DNA from: Flammeovirgaceae bacterium UBA1842
GTDB taxonomy: Bacteria; Bacteroidota; Bacteroidia; Cytophagales; Cyclobacteriaceae
Direction: 5' to 3'
Assembly: GCA_002338655.1 (NCBI GenBank)
Contig: DDIU01000001.1
Span: 1-17,975, forward strand
DNA length: 17,975 bases
Made by a program: the position numbers and the translations under genes
Notes under the pieces: model-generated
The model's input: the letters and a program-made list of their open reading frames with translations, nothing else
The model's database searches: none
Told to the model about the DNA's origin: nothing
In this document: in pieces, positions 8,496 to 17,033 of the stretch
How positions within the stretch are numbered: the stretch's first letter is position 1
Layout of the letters: each line of letters begins with the position of its first letter

Positions 8496-11400
8496 AATTA
8501 AAACGCTATATCTATTGATTACCATAATGGTATTTACACTACCGGGTTATGGTCAACAGACACAGGAAAAGTTTGGTAGAAACCGTATTCAATATACCGA
8601 ATTCGACTGGAAATTTCTCAGCTCAGATAATTTTGAAGTTTATTACTACGCAGGGGGCGGAAAAATTGCCAAAGAAATCAGTGAGTTTCTTGAGCAGGAG
8701 TTTGACAGGATCACTGACTTAATAGGCTACCCTCCATACACCAAGACCAAGTTATTTCTATACAATTCTGTTTCTGACCTTCATCAAAGTAATGTTGGAA
8801 TAGGTGAAGGTACTTTCGAGCCGGGAGGTGAGACCCAATTTGTAAAGCCAAACATTGAAGTGGCCAATCCGGGTAATATAGCCGCACTGAAGCAGGAACT
8901 CTTAACCAAGGTGTCATCACTTATGGTAAATGAAATGATGTTTGGCGGAAGCTTGAAGGATATGTTCCAAAGTGCTGTTTTGCTTAACCTGCCTGAATGG
9001 TTTATAGAAGGGGCGGCATTATATGTAGCACAAGGCTGGAGCATTGAAATGGATGATTATGTGCGGGAGCTTGTAAATACAAAATCAGCCAGAAAGTTTA
9101 ACAGATTACGTGGAAAGGAAGCTGCGCTTGCAGGGCAATCGTTATGGAACTTTATAGCGCATAAATATGGAAGGAGCAATATCTCCAACATTTTAAATTA
9201 TACTAGAATAATCCGTAATCAGGAGAAAAGTATTGCGATAACGCTAGGTATATCATTCGAACAGCTGATGTTGGAATGGCAGAATTTCTATATAGACAAT
9301 GACCGTCAAGTCAAACAGAATTATTTGGAAATTAACAAAGAGCTATCACTAACTGGGGGAAAGAATAAGAAAAGGATAGTTTATGATCATGTGAAAATAA
9401 GCCCCGATGGTACTCAGGTAGCCTATACCAAAAATGACAATGGCAGATATACTGTGATTATTCAAAACGTGACAACAAGAAAGGAAACCGAAGTGTTGAA
9501 GGGTGGATATAGGGTAATTGGGCAGCAGGTGGACTATGGGCTACCTATTTTGGATTGGGCTGACGATAACACACTTGGAATTATTCATTCTAAGAATGGG
9601 CAAATGAATTTTGTGTTATATGATTTACAAACCAAAAGTAAATTGCCACGCGTGCTAAACCGTCTGGATCAGGTGAAAAGTATGGAGTTCTCTGAAAATG
9701 GCCGATTGGTTATTGTGAGTGCCGTGGTGCAAGGAAGGAATGATCTTTATTTATTGAGTACAAGACGTGACAGAACAAAACGTTTGACCAACGATGTGTA
9801 TGATGATCTTTCTCCTTCGTTTATTCCAAATACTAATAGCATCGTGTTTAGCTCCAATAGGGTAAGTGATACATTGGACACCAAAGAGAATAATATTGAA
9901 TCTGTCAGTGATAATTTCAATTTGTTCTATTATAATCTGGACACTACAAAAAATGTATTGCACCGAGTTACAAATACTATTAGTAAAGACACCAAGCCTA
10001 TCGCATTGGATGGCAATAAAATATTCTACCTAAGTGATCAAAAGGGAATAATTAATATTTTCAGTTATGATGTCTCCAGTGGGATTTATGCTCAAGTCAC
10101 GAATTTTTCAGGGAGCATAAAAAATTTCGATTTGGATTTCAAAAATTCTCAATTGGCCTTTGTTTCCTCTATTAAAGGGCGTGATCTGGTTTATTTTGAT
10201 GGTGACTTTAATTATAATCAACAAATTTTTACACCACAAACATTGCGTCAGCAGGTGCTTCAGGTGCAGGAATTTAAAGCTAAAAGACAGGCGAAAAGCA
10301 CGGAAGGTCTGACCATAGAGCAAATAGTAGAGCAACGACTGGCCAATAAGAAAAAGGAAAAGGAAATGGAGCTCAATAAAGACTCTCTGTTATTGTCAGG
10401 AGTTCAAGATTCCACGAATGTGGTGCGGGACCCTAACATTATTGATACGGATAACTATAGCTTTGATACTGAACCTGAACCGGAAGTTCTCCCCACCACA
10501 GACGAGGAAGAAATAGTGAACACGGATAATTATGTATTTGATGAAGATATTTTACGTGCTGAAAAAACGGATTCATTTCTGGCGCAATATCGGCAAACTA
10601 GGGAAGGTAAAAGGATAAGTGGCCCATTTCCTTATCAAAGCAGATTTAGTTTTGACAATTTGCTTACCTCATTTGTGATTGATCCACTGCGGGGGTTTGG
10701 TATTTTGCTCAATGTTGAAATGAATGACATGCTCGAAAACCATAAATTCTCTGGGGGAGTAATGACCCAATTAGACTTTAAAAGCGGGGATATTTATGCA
10801 GAATATCAGTACCTCAAATCCCGTGTAGATTTTAACGTCCGTTACGATAGAAGTGTGATTTTTTGGGAAAACGAGTTCAGCTTACATCAGTATAGTAAGA
10901 ATTCATTTGAAGCAGGGGCTTCACTGCCTTTAAGTACTAAAGCCCGAATAAGTGTGAAGCCTTTTTATATGGTCACTAGGTTTGAGGATCAAGTACCAAC
11001 TTCGGTTAACAGCCCAGTTAAATTTGTTCCAATTCAATCAGACCAATACCTAGGGGGCACTGCCGAATTTGTTTATGACAATTCTATAATAAATGGAATG
11101 AACTTAATAGAAGGCACAAGGGCTAAAGTTTCCCTTCGTCACTATGAGGGCGTAAATTCGAAGGAAAACAGCTTCAGTAATTTCCATGTTGACTTACGGC
11201 ATTATCAAAAAATTCATCGAGAAATCGTATTTGCCACAAAGTTGTATTATGGGTCCTTTTTTGGAAGGAGCCCAAAAAAATATTTATTGGGAGGCATGGA
11301 TAATTGGGCATTTAGAAGAGTCAATAGAGATGGTAAGGAAAATCCATTGCAAGAAAGGAGTGGTAGATCAAATTATGACCTGTTGTTCACTGAATTTGCC

Positions 11401-11799
11401 ACTAACTTAAGAGGGTTTGCCTACGCAGAACTTTATGGTAATAATGTACTGGTATTTAATGCAGAGCTGCGCATTCCTATAATCCGTTATTTGAGTGGCG
11501 GACCAATTAGCTCTAATTTTTTCCGTAACCTTCAGTTTACAGGATTTTACGACATAGGGTCTTCCTGGACGGGCAAGTCTCCATTTAATAAAGACAATAG
11601 AATAAGCAATGAAGTTATATCGGAAGGGGCTTTTACCATTGATCTGCACAACTACCGAAACCCATGGTTGTATAGCTATGGGGTAGGCCTCCGCACGATG
11701 TTATTGGGCTACTATGTTAAATTAGACATGGCTTGGCCTGTAGAAGATTACATAGCGAATGATCCCCGATTTCAATTCACATTAGGATACGATTTTTAA
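8488..11799 (+). CDS. outer-membrane protein: peptidase MA-like head, TolB-like propeller, Omp85-like barrel
   Basis: The 1103 residues show four parts. A signal peptide ends near LPGYGQ (residue 23). Residues about 25-275 resemble gluzincin 'peptidase MA' domains, with the conserved LPEWFIEGAALYVA helix, but the expected HExxH reads NEMMF (148-152), so both zinc His are gone. Residues about 290-590 hold TolB/PD40-type propeller blades (for example KISPDGTQVAYT, LSPSFIPNTNSIVFSSN). After a charged linker (about 590-710) the C-terminal part looks like an Omp85-family barrel: LLGGMDNWAFRR resembles the VRGY/F motif, TGFYDIGSSW resembles the FxDxGxxW strand, and the protein ends on an aromatic residue (LGYDF). 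I infer a periplasm-facing head on an outer-membrane barrel. It overlaps the oxidoreductase gene by 8 bases. Function is not known; the propeller is often labelled TolB-like in such proteins. Confidence 0.78.
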   Translation: MNKIKTLYLLITIMVFTLPGYGQQTQEKFGRNRIQYTEFDWKFLSSDNFEVYYYAGGGKIAKEISEFLEQEFDRITDLIGYPPYTKTKLFLYNSVSDLHQSNVGIGEGTFEPGGETQFVKPNIEVANPGNIAALKQELLTKVSSLMVNEMMFGGSLKDMFQSAVLLNLPEWFIEGAALYVAQGWSIEMDDYVRELVNTKSARKFNRLRGKEAALAGQSLWNFIAHKYGRSNISNILNYTRIIRNQEKSIAITLGISFEQLMLEWQNFYIDNDRQVKQNYLEINKELSLTGGKNKKRIVYDHVKISPDGTQVAYTKNDNGRYTVIIQNVTTRKETEVLKGGYRVIGQQVDYGLPILDWADDNTLGIIHSKNGQMNFVLYDLQTKSKLPRVLNRLDQVKSMEFSENGRLVIVSAVVQGRNDLYLLSTRRDRTKRLTNDVYDDLSPSFIPNTNSIVFSSNRVSDTLDTKENNIESVSDNFNLFYYNLDTTKNVLHRVTNTISKDTKPIALDGNKIFYLSDQKGIINIFSYDVSSGIYAQVTNFSGSIKNFDLDFKNSQLAFVSSIKGRDLVYFDGDFNYNQQIFTPQTLRQQVLQVQEFKAKRQAKSTEGLTIEQIVEQRLANKKKEKEMELNKDSLLLSGVQDSTNVVRDPNIIDTDNYSFDTEPEPEVLPTTDEEEIVNTDNYVFDEDILRAEKTDSFLAQYRQTREGKRISGPFPYQSRFSFDNLLTSFVIDPLRGFGILLNVEMNDMLENHKFSGGVMTQLDFKSGDIYAEYQYLKSRVDFNVRYDRSVIFWENEFSLHQYSKNSFEAGASLPLSTKARISVKPFYMVTRFEDQVPTSVNSPVKFVPIQSDQYLGGTAEFVYDNSIINGMNLIEGTRAKVSLRHYEGVNSKENSFSNFHVDLRHYQKIHREIVFATKLYYGSFFGRSPKKYLLGGMDNWAFRRVNRDGKENPLQERSGRSNYDLLFTEFATNLRGFAYAELYGNNVLVFNAELRIPIIRYLSGGPISSNFFRNLQFTGFYDIGSSWTGKSPFNKDNRISNEVISEGAFTIDLHNYRNPWLYSYGVGLRTMLLGYYVKLDMAWPVEDYIANDPRFQFTLGYDF

Positions 11800-11842
11800 C
11801 TCACTTAAATTAGGGTTAATCTCAATTAAGTCACTTTAAAGT

Positions 11843-12721
11843 ATGCTCAAATCAATGACCGGCTATGGTGCCGCCAAACTCACTAATGGTTCGTTAACCA
11901 TAAATGTGGAGGTAAAAACCCTGAACTCTAAATTTTTAGATCTCAACCTTAGAACACCAAAAAGTATTTCTGAAAACGAACTAACCCTTCGTACCCTTGT
12001 TTCGGACATTCTGGAGCGTGGTAAAGTGTCCCTTTCTGTAGATGTTCAGAATGAGTCGGAGACGGAGCTTAAGCAAAAATTCAATGAAGCACTTTTTGTA
12101 AAATACTACAAAGAGATGGAGAAACTTGCCCAAAAAGTAGGGGCGAATGAAAGTGAAATTTTTAGGATGGCATTGGCTTCACCTGATGTGATAGTGAATA
12201 CGAATAGTGAGGAAACGGCAAAAAGCAATTGGGAAGATATTCTAATCTTAATCAAACAAGCACTTGAGCAATGTGATCAATTTAGGATTAAAGAAGGTAA
12301 GGTGCTACATCAAAAATTTGAGGGCTATATCAAAGCGATAGGCAATTACCTTAAGGAGGTTGAGGTCATTGACCCCCAGCGAGTAGAAAAGGTCAGAAAT
12401 CGAATTTATGGCAACCTGAAGCAGTTTGTGGAGGAAGAAGGTCTTGACCAAAACCGTTTGGAGCAGGAGATGGTCTATTATATTGAAAAATTTGATATTA
12501 CTGAAGAAAAGGTAAGGCTCAGAAATCACCTTGATCATTTTGCGGAAGTACTGGATGAGGATCAGAGTTTGGGTAAAAAACTTGGGTTTATTTCGCAAGA
12601 AATAGGTCGTGAGATCAATACAATCGGCTCAAAGGCCAATGACTCTCAAATGCAAAAGCAAGTGGTATCCATGAAAGAAGAGCTGGAGAAAATTAAGGAA
12701 CAGCTATTGAATGTACTTTAG
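11843..12721 (+). CDS. yicC: YicC-family protein (putative endoribonuclease)
   Basis: The 292 residues match YicC in length and layout. The N-terminus has the hallmark SMTGYG at residues 4-9 followed by the YicC-like domain. The C-terminus (about 208-292) is the DUF1732 domain, with the EQEMVYYIEKFDITEEKVRL and GFISQEIGREINTIGSK segments containing conserved acidic residues. Family members in Escherichia coli and Bacillus act as RNA-cleaving enzymes. It starts 43 bases after the outer-membrane protein gene without a clear promoter box, so it may be read through from upstream. Its stop codon overlaps that of murF, which converges on it. The frequent downstream neighbour gmk is absent here. Confidence 0.93.
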   Translation: MLKSMTGYGAAKLTNGSLTINVEVKTLNSKFLDLNLRTPKSISENELTLRTLVSDILERGKVSLSVDVQNESETELKQKFNEALFVKYYKEMEKLAQKVGANESEIFRMALASPDVIVNTNSEETAKSNWEDILILIKQALEQCDQFRIKEGKVLHQKFEGYIKAIGNYLKEVEVIDPQRVEKVRNRIYGNLKQFVEEEGLDQNRLEQEMVYYIEKFDITEEKVRLRNHLDHFAEVLDEDQSLGKKLGFISQEIGREINTIGSKANDSQMQKQVVSMKEELEKIKEQLLNVL

Positions 12722-13998
12722 AGAACTTCTAAAAGCATTTCTAGTCCAATGCCCCGTGAAGCCTTGATCAAAATAGTGGAATTTTGAATGGGATGATTTC
12801 TAATTTCATTAATTAAATCGCTTCGATCTTCAAAATAATGGGCCTTGGGCACCTGTTTTAAGGCTGGTTTGATCAAAGGGCCACATAGATACACTTGGTT
12901 CAGGCTCATTTCTGAAATGATATTTCCTAGATTTTCATGCTCGTTAGCGCTATGTTCTCCTAATTCTTTCATGTCACCCAAAATCACCACTTTATTTACT
13001 GCATCGATCTTGGCCATGTTGTCGAGAGCAGAAAGCATGGAAGTAGGGTTGGCATTGTAGGCATCTAAAATAATGGTATTGCTCCCTCTTTTAATTACTT
13101 GAGAGCGGTTATTCTCAGGGAGGTAATTGGCAATGCCCTGATTGGCGGCCTTTGGGCTTACCTCAAAGTATTTAGCTACGGAAAGTGCTGCAGCTATATT
13201 TTCAAAATTATATGCCCCAATTAAATGTGTTTTCACTTCTTCATTATTCTCAGCTGTAAACACAATTTCTGGTGCGGCCTTCACAAATTCACAATGGTAA
13301 TAATTGCCTTTGTTAGGATAAAAAAGAGGATTTAAAAACCGCTTCGCCATGTTGGATAATATCTCACTATTGGAGTTTATCCATACTGTCCCATTGTTCT
13401 TTATTAAATGATTATATAGCTCACTTTTTCCCCTTATCACCCCTTCTATTCCACCAAAACCTTCAAGATGGGCTTTGCCGATGTTAGTAATCAAACCATG
13501 TGTTGGATTGGCGATAGCACAAAGCATCGCAATTTCACCTACATGATTGGCACCCATCTCTATTACAGCGAGCTCATGTTCGGGTATGATCGACAATAAA
13601 GTCAACGGCACACCAATATGATTATTCAAATTGCCTTTGGTGGCAAGTACCTTGTATTTGGGAGAAAGAGCAGCAACTAAAAGTTCTTTGGTGGTTGTTT
13701 TGCCGTTGGACCCCGTTAAGCCAATAACCGGAATGGTAAGCTGTGCACGATGATGTTTCGCCAAGTCCTGCAAGGTTTGCAAAGTATCATTTACGACTAT
13801 ACACCTTTCATCAATGGCAAATGCATTATCATCAATCACGCAAAATGAAGCCCCTTCATCCAGTGCTTGTTTGGCAAATTTATTGGCATCGAAATTGGGG
13901 CCTTTCAAGGCAAAGAAAATACAACCCTTGGTAATTGTCCGGGTGTCGGTGCTTATGGTTCTGTTTTGGAGGTAGCGTTGGTATAAAGCTTCAATCAT
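12718..13998 (-). CDS. murF: UDP-N-acetylmuramoyl-tripeptide--D-alanyl-D-alanine ligase
   Basis: MurF adds D-Ala-D-Ala to the UDP-MurNAc-tripeptide in the last cytoplasmic step of peptidoglycan precursor synthesis. The 426-residue protein shows the three Mur-ligase domains: an N-terminal UDP-binding region with STDTRTITKGCIFFALKG (16-33), a central ATPase domain with the P-loop GSNGKTT (96-102) and the VIEMGANHVGEI segment, and a C-terminal domain with ILDAYNANPTSM and VILGDMKELGEH, the latter typical of MurF rather than MurC, D or E. It stands alone rather than in a dcw cluster, as is common for murF in Bacteroidota. It is divergent from the VCBS-repeat gene and converges on yicC. Confidence 0.95.
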   Translation of the reverse strand: MIEALYQRYLQNRTISTDTRTITKGCIFFALKGPNFDANKFAKQALDEGASFCVIDDNAFAIDERCIVVNDTLQTLQDLAKHHRAQLTIPVIGLTGSNGKTTTKELLVAALSPKYKVLATKGNLNNHIGVPLTLLSIIPEHELAVIEMGANHVGEIAMLCAIANPTHGLITNIGKAHLEGFGGIEGVIRGKSELYNHLIKNNGTVWINSNSEILSNMAKRFLNPLFYPNKGNYYHCEFVKAAPEIVFTAENNEEVKTHLIGAYNFENIAAALSVAKYFEVSPKAANQGIANYLPENNRSQVIKRGSNTIILDAYNANPTSMLSALDNMAKIDAVNKVVILGDMKELGEHSANEHENLGNIISEMSLNQVYLCGPLIKPALKQVPKAHYFEDRSDLINEIRNHPIQNSTILIKASRGIGLEMLLEVL

Positions 13999-14015
13999 GG
14001 AAATGTAAGTATGCC

Positions 14016-14052
14016 TAAAGTTATGTTTAATTTTTAAATTTGATATTCAAAA
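14016..14052 (-). promoter_or_regulatory. possible murF promoter
   Basis: Read on the minus strand, TTTTG (14048-14052) and TAACTTTA (14016-14023, one mismatch to TAnnTTTG) are 24 bases apart, and the second box lies 17 bases before the murF ATG at 13998. Spacing is slightly long and the box imperfect, so this is a weak call. Confidence 0.25.
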
Positions 14053-14077
14053 CATCAATCAGGACGCACCGTTAAAT

Positions 14078-14085
14078 TAACTTTG
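14078..14085 (+). promoter_or_regulatory. Bacteroidota -7 box immediately before the VCBS-repeat gene
   Basis: TAACTTTG is an exact match to TAnnTTTG and ends only 8 bases before the ATG at 14094. If used, the transcript would have almost no leader. No -33 TTTG is seen at standard spacing; the nearest, at 14039-14042, is 35 bases upstream. Confidence 0.4.
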
Positions 14086-14093
14086 TTATCTCT

Positions 14094-16283
14094 ATGCGTA
14101 TTTATATTTGTGTCCTTTTATTTACTCTTTCCATCAACAGTTTTGGTCAGGTTTATGTTATTGATCAGAGTATACCAGTTGAAATAGAGGGGGTGACCCT
14201 CTCCAATGCATGGGCTGGCGGGCTGAATGCCGGTCAGTATAGCACCATGGATGTCAATGAGGATGGCATTGATGACCTTGTTGTATTTGACCGAACTTCC
14301 AGTAAAATCAATGTTTTTATTAATAGTGAAGGAAAATATAAGTATGAACCTGAATATTCAATCCAATTTCCAGCTGGAATTAATAACTGGATGCTGCTTC
14401 GTGATTTTAATGCAGATGGTAGAAAGGATATTTTCACTAATGATCCATTAGGCATTCGGGTTTATGTCAATCAATCAGAAGGGGATGGATTAAAATGGAG
14501 ACTGTTTAATTCGCGGGCTCCCCAACCTTCTCCATTGCTAACCAAAGGTTTTTCGGCTTCGCCAATAAATATCCAACTTAACGGCTCGGATATTCCATCC
14601 ATTGAAGACATTGATGGTGATGGCGATTTGGATATTTTGGTTTATAGGTTCTCTTCTACTTCTACTATCGAATTTCATAAGAATATGAGTGTAGAAATAG
14701 ATACCAACAGTGACTCACTTAGGTTTGAACGGATTACTCAAAATTGGGGTGATTTTGTAGAATGTATATGTGGCGTATTTGCATTTAATGGTGTGGCCTG
14801 TCCACCGTTTGGTGGTGGAAGGACGGAACATCAGTCCGGGAAATCATTATTAACCCTCGATATGGATGGTGATGGTGACTATGATGCATTGGTAGGTGAA
14901 GAATCATGCCCCTTTCTTAACTACCTGCCAAATATTGGTGACAACCAGAATGCATTAATGAACACTTCAACGCAAGATTTTCCTAATGCCACTGATCCGG
15001 CAGCATTATATATATTTCCGGCAGCATACTATGAAGATGTTGATTTCGATGGAGTCAAGGACTTGATAGTGGCGCCAAACGTAGCATCAAATGTCAATTA
15101 TAGTGTGGACTTTAAATCTTCAAGCTGGGTTTATCATAACAATGGTACTAATAGTCAGCCTTCCTTTACTTTGACCAAAAAGAATTTCTTGCAGGATCAA
15201 ATGTTGGATTTTGGGGAAAATGCATCACCCACCTTTTTTGATTATGACAATGACGGTGATCAAGACCTATTTGTTGGCAAAATGATCAATAAGGCTGGGC
15301 AATTGAGGTCCTCCATTGAACTTTATAAAAATATAGGCACACCCAACTTGCCCCGGTTTGTTCTGGAAAATGCGGATTTCCTTTTCTTTTCACTCATTGG
15401 CGGCATTAATATCAAACCTCAATTTGCCGATGTGAATAGTGATGGGCTTGATGATTTGGTTTTCAGCGCTACCGAAACCAATGGGTTTTCTACAAGTATT
15501 TATTATTTACTAAGGAAGGGCAGTGGTTTCACGTTTGAGACGCAAGCTCAGCTATTATTTGCTGGCATTGGCATGGAAGAAAATTTTAAAGTGTATGACC
15601 TGAATGGTGATGGATTAATGGATTTGCTTTTAGGCCGATCAACCGGAAGGTTAGAATACCATAAAAATACTGGTAGTGCCGAACAGCCATTGTTTACGCT
15701 GGAAGATGCCTCTTTCTATGATCTTGATTTCAGTCCATTTAGACAAAATGCAGCATGTGACATAGCGGACTTAGATGCGGATGGTAAGCCAGATTTGGTG
15801 ATTGGGGATGCACGTGGTAATATCACTATTTATTCAGACTTCTTGTCCAATTTGAATGCGCCTTTAGAAGGTGAAACTAACTTAATAAAAGTGGGAGATA
15901 ACGTTACATCTATTAATATGGGCAGCAAAATAAAGCCTGTGGTAGTAGATTTGTTTAATGCAGACAAACCAGCCATAGTACTTGGAACTGGCCAAGGTGG
16001 TCTTTCTGTATTAAAGAATGAAGCAGCGATTGAGAATAATTCTAGTTTCCCAATGGTGATTTACCCTAATCCGGTACGGATTGGTGACGAATTAATTATC
16101 AAATCATCCCGAACGATGAATGTGAATATCGTAACCATCAATGGGCAGGTGGTTTTGAAAAACCTCTTGCTGATAAAGGGGGAGGAAAATAAATTGGATA
16201 TTAGCGCACTAAAGGAAGGTCTTTATATTGTGACTCCTGAAAGTACTGATATTGATGCTGTACGATTTGTAGTTATTCGCTGA
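14094..16283 (+). CDS. secreted FG-GAP/VCBS-repeat protein with T9SS type A sorting domain
   Basis: A signal peptide (MRIYICVLL… ending SFGQ, residue 19) is followed by nine DxDxDGxxD calcium-loop repeats near residues 53, 103, 172, 256, 315, 383, 446, 502 and 560, for example DIDGDGDLD and DYDNDGDQD. Such FG-GAP/VCBS blades build an integrin-alpha-like propeller and are common in surface adhesins. Four cysteines (224, 226, 236, 272) flank repeat four. From about residue 656 the protein carries a T9SS type A sorting domain: YPNPVRIGDELIIKSS, NGQVV and ALKEGLYIV, ending in basic VIR. It should therefore cross the outer membrane by T9SS and be processed by a PorU/PorV machine like the one at 1328-5941. 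The final TGA overlaps the next ATG by one base. The specific ligand is unknown. Confidence 0.9.
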   Translation: MRIYICVLLFTLSINSFGQVYVIDQSIPVEIEGVTLSNAWAGGLNAGQYSTMDVNEDGIDDLVVFDRTSSKINVFINSEGKYKYEPEYSIQFPAGINNWMLLRDFNADGRKDIFTNDPLGIRVYVNQSEGDGLKWRLFNSRAPQPSPLLTKGFSASPINIQLNGSDIPSIEDIDGDGDLDILVYRFSSTSTIEFHKNMSVEIDTNSDSLRFERITQNWGDFVECICGVFAFNGVACPPFGGGRTEHQSGKSLLTLDMDGDGDYDALVGEESCPFLNYLPNIGDNQNALMNTSTQDFPNATDPAALYIFPAAYYEDVDFDGVKDLIVAPNVASNVNYSVDFKSSSWVYHNNGTNSQPSFTLTKKNFLQDQMLDFGENASPTFFDYDNDGDQDLFVGKMINKAGQLRSSIELYKNIGTPNLPRFVLENADFLFFSLIGGINIKPQFADVNSDGLDDLVFSATETNGFSTSIYYLLRKGSGFTFETQAQLLFAGIGMEENFKVYDLNGDGLMDLLLGRSTGRLEYHKNTGSAEQPLFTLEDASFYDLDFSPFRQNAACDIADLDADGKPDLVIGDARGNITIYSDFLSNLNAPLEGETNLIKVGDNVTSINMGSKIKPVVVDLFNADKPAIVLGTGQGGLSVLKNEAAIENNSSFPMVIYPNPVRIGDELIIKSSRTMNVNIVTINGQVVLKNLLLIKGEENKLDISALKEGLYIVTPESTDIDAVRFVVIR

Positions 16284-16636
16284 TGAATTTATTCCTACAC
16301 GTAAAACTCATATCAGATCAGCTACAATTTTCACCACCTTTGGTGATTTCCAATGCCACCTATACCGACATAGATAATTTCTCTGAGGCGACTGTGGTCA
16401 ACACCTGTTTACAGGCGATTGACAATTCAGAAAAGCTGCTCGTCTATTTTGACTGCCAAACCAATGCCGAACTCGGCAGTGTAATGCGGTTATTTAACAA
16501 AATGGCTCAGTATAAAAAACCGATGAAAATAGTATATACTGGGGATCATCCCGTGATGATTAAACTATTAAAGAGGTTTGGTGAGAAGGTGGAAACGGGA
16601 GGTGTTGGGGTGGCTATGGGATTTATTGAGGATTAG
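16283..16636 (+). CDS. unknown 117-residue cytoplasmic protein, coupled to the secreted protein gene
   Basis: I do not recognise the family. The 117 residues lack a signal peptide or membrane segment and alternate predicted strands and helices, for example a strand-like KLLVYFDC (about 52-59), a helix over residues 62-75, a strand KIVYTG, a helix over PVMIKLLKRFG and a final strand near VAMGF. This suggests a small alpha/beta fold. The ATG begins on the last base of the upstream stop (TGATG), so translation is probably coupled to the T9SS cargo gene. The stop codon overlaps the convergent minus-strand reading frame by 4 bases. Codon usage and composition are like the neighbours, so it is probably a real gene of narrow taxonomic range. 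Confidence 0.72.
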   Translation: MNLFLHVKLISDQLQFSPPLVISNATYTDIDNFSEATVVNTCLQAIDNSEKLLVYFDCQTNAELGSVMRLFNKMAQYKKPMKIVYTGDHPVMIKLLKRFGEKVETGGVGVAMGFIED

Positions 16637-16998
16637 TTGTCCTCTTTTGAGAGTTTCTCTCTTTCTCTCGCTAATTCCTCTTGTAGCTCCTTGTTAGTCG
16701 GGTCTTTTAAAGATTTTTTGTAAAGTTCTGCATACTTGACATGATCATGGTGCCTAATTTCTATTAAAGTATCAACTGGAAGCCAATATGCAAACAGCCC
16801 AATTAACAATACAGGTATTATTCTTTTAAGACAATTGGAGTAAAAATCAGATTCACCTTTATATTTAAAGATGAAGATTGAAATTGCAACTAAACTAATA
16901 AAAACAATTAAAGTAGAACCAATAAGTAACATTTCATGCGAACCGGGAAGAATTAGAAACTTAAATTGAAATCCAATAATTATGAACGAAAGTGCCAC
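16633..16998 (-). pseudogene. C-terminal part of a frameshifted multi-pass membrane protein
   Basis: The longest start-to-stop frame here begins at a GTG (16998) inside a transmembrane segment, but the same frame is open upstream to 17055 without any ATG. The frame encodes three hydrophobic segments (around VALSFIIIGFQFKFLIL, MLLIGSTLIVFISLVAISIF and IIPVLLIGLFAYWL) and a charged helical tail ending EREKLSKEDN. Its upstream extension EVSYNEISTGRILG continues the fragment at 17034-17231 with no gap if one base is restored near 17056-17057. I therefore read it as the second half of one gene of about 199 residues and five membrane segments. If not a pseudogene, it could be an independent GTG-started protein or a product of programmed frameshifting. 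Confidence 0.6.
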
Positions 16999-17033
16999 AC
17001 CTAACCCAATAGTTCCTAGTATTCGACCCGTAC

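Noticed and set aside
11804..11830. Inverted repeat CTTAAATT/AATTAAG after the outer-membrane protein gene as a terminator
   Set aside because: The stem is short, all A/T apart from its end and bulged, and no T-run follows; it is expected by chance in A/T-rich spacer.
12305..12598. 97-residue minus-strand frame inside yicC
   Set aside because: Antisense to the conserved DUF1732 region of yicC; no recognisable motif.
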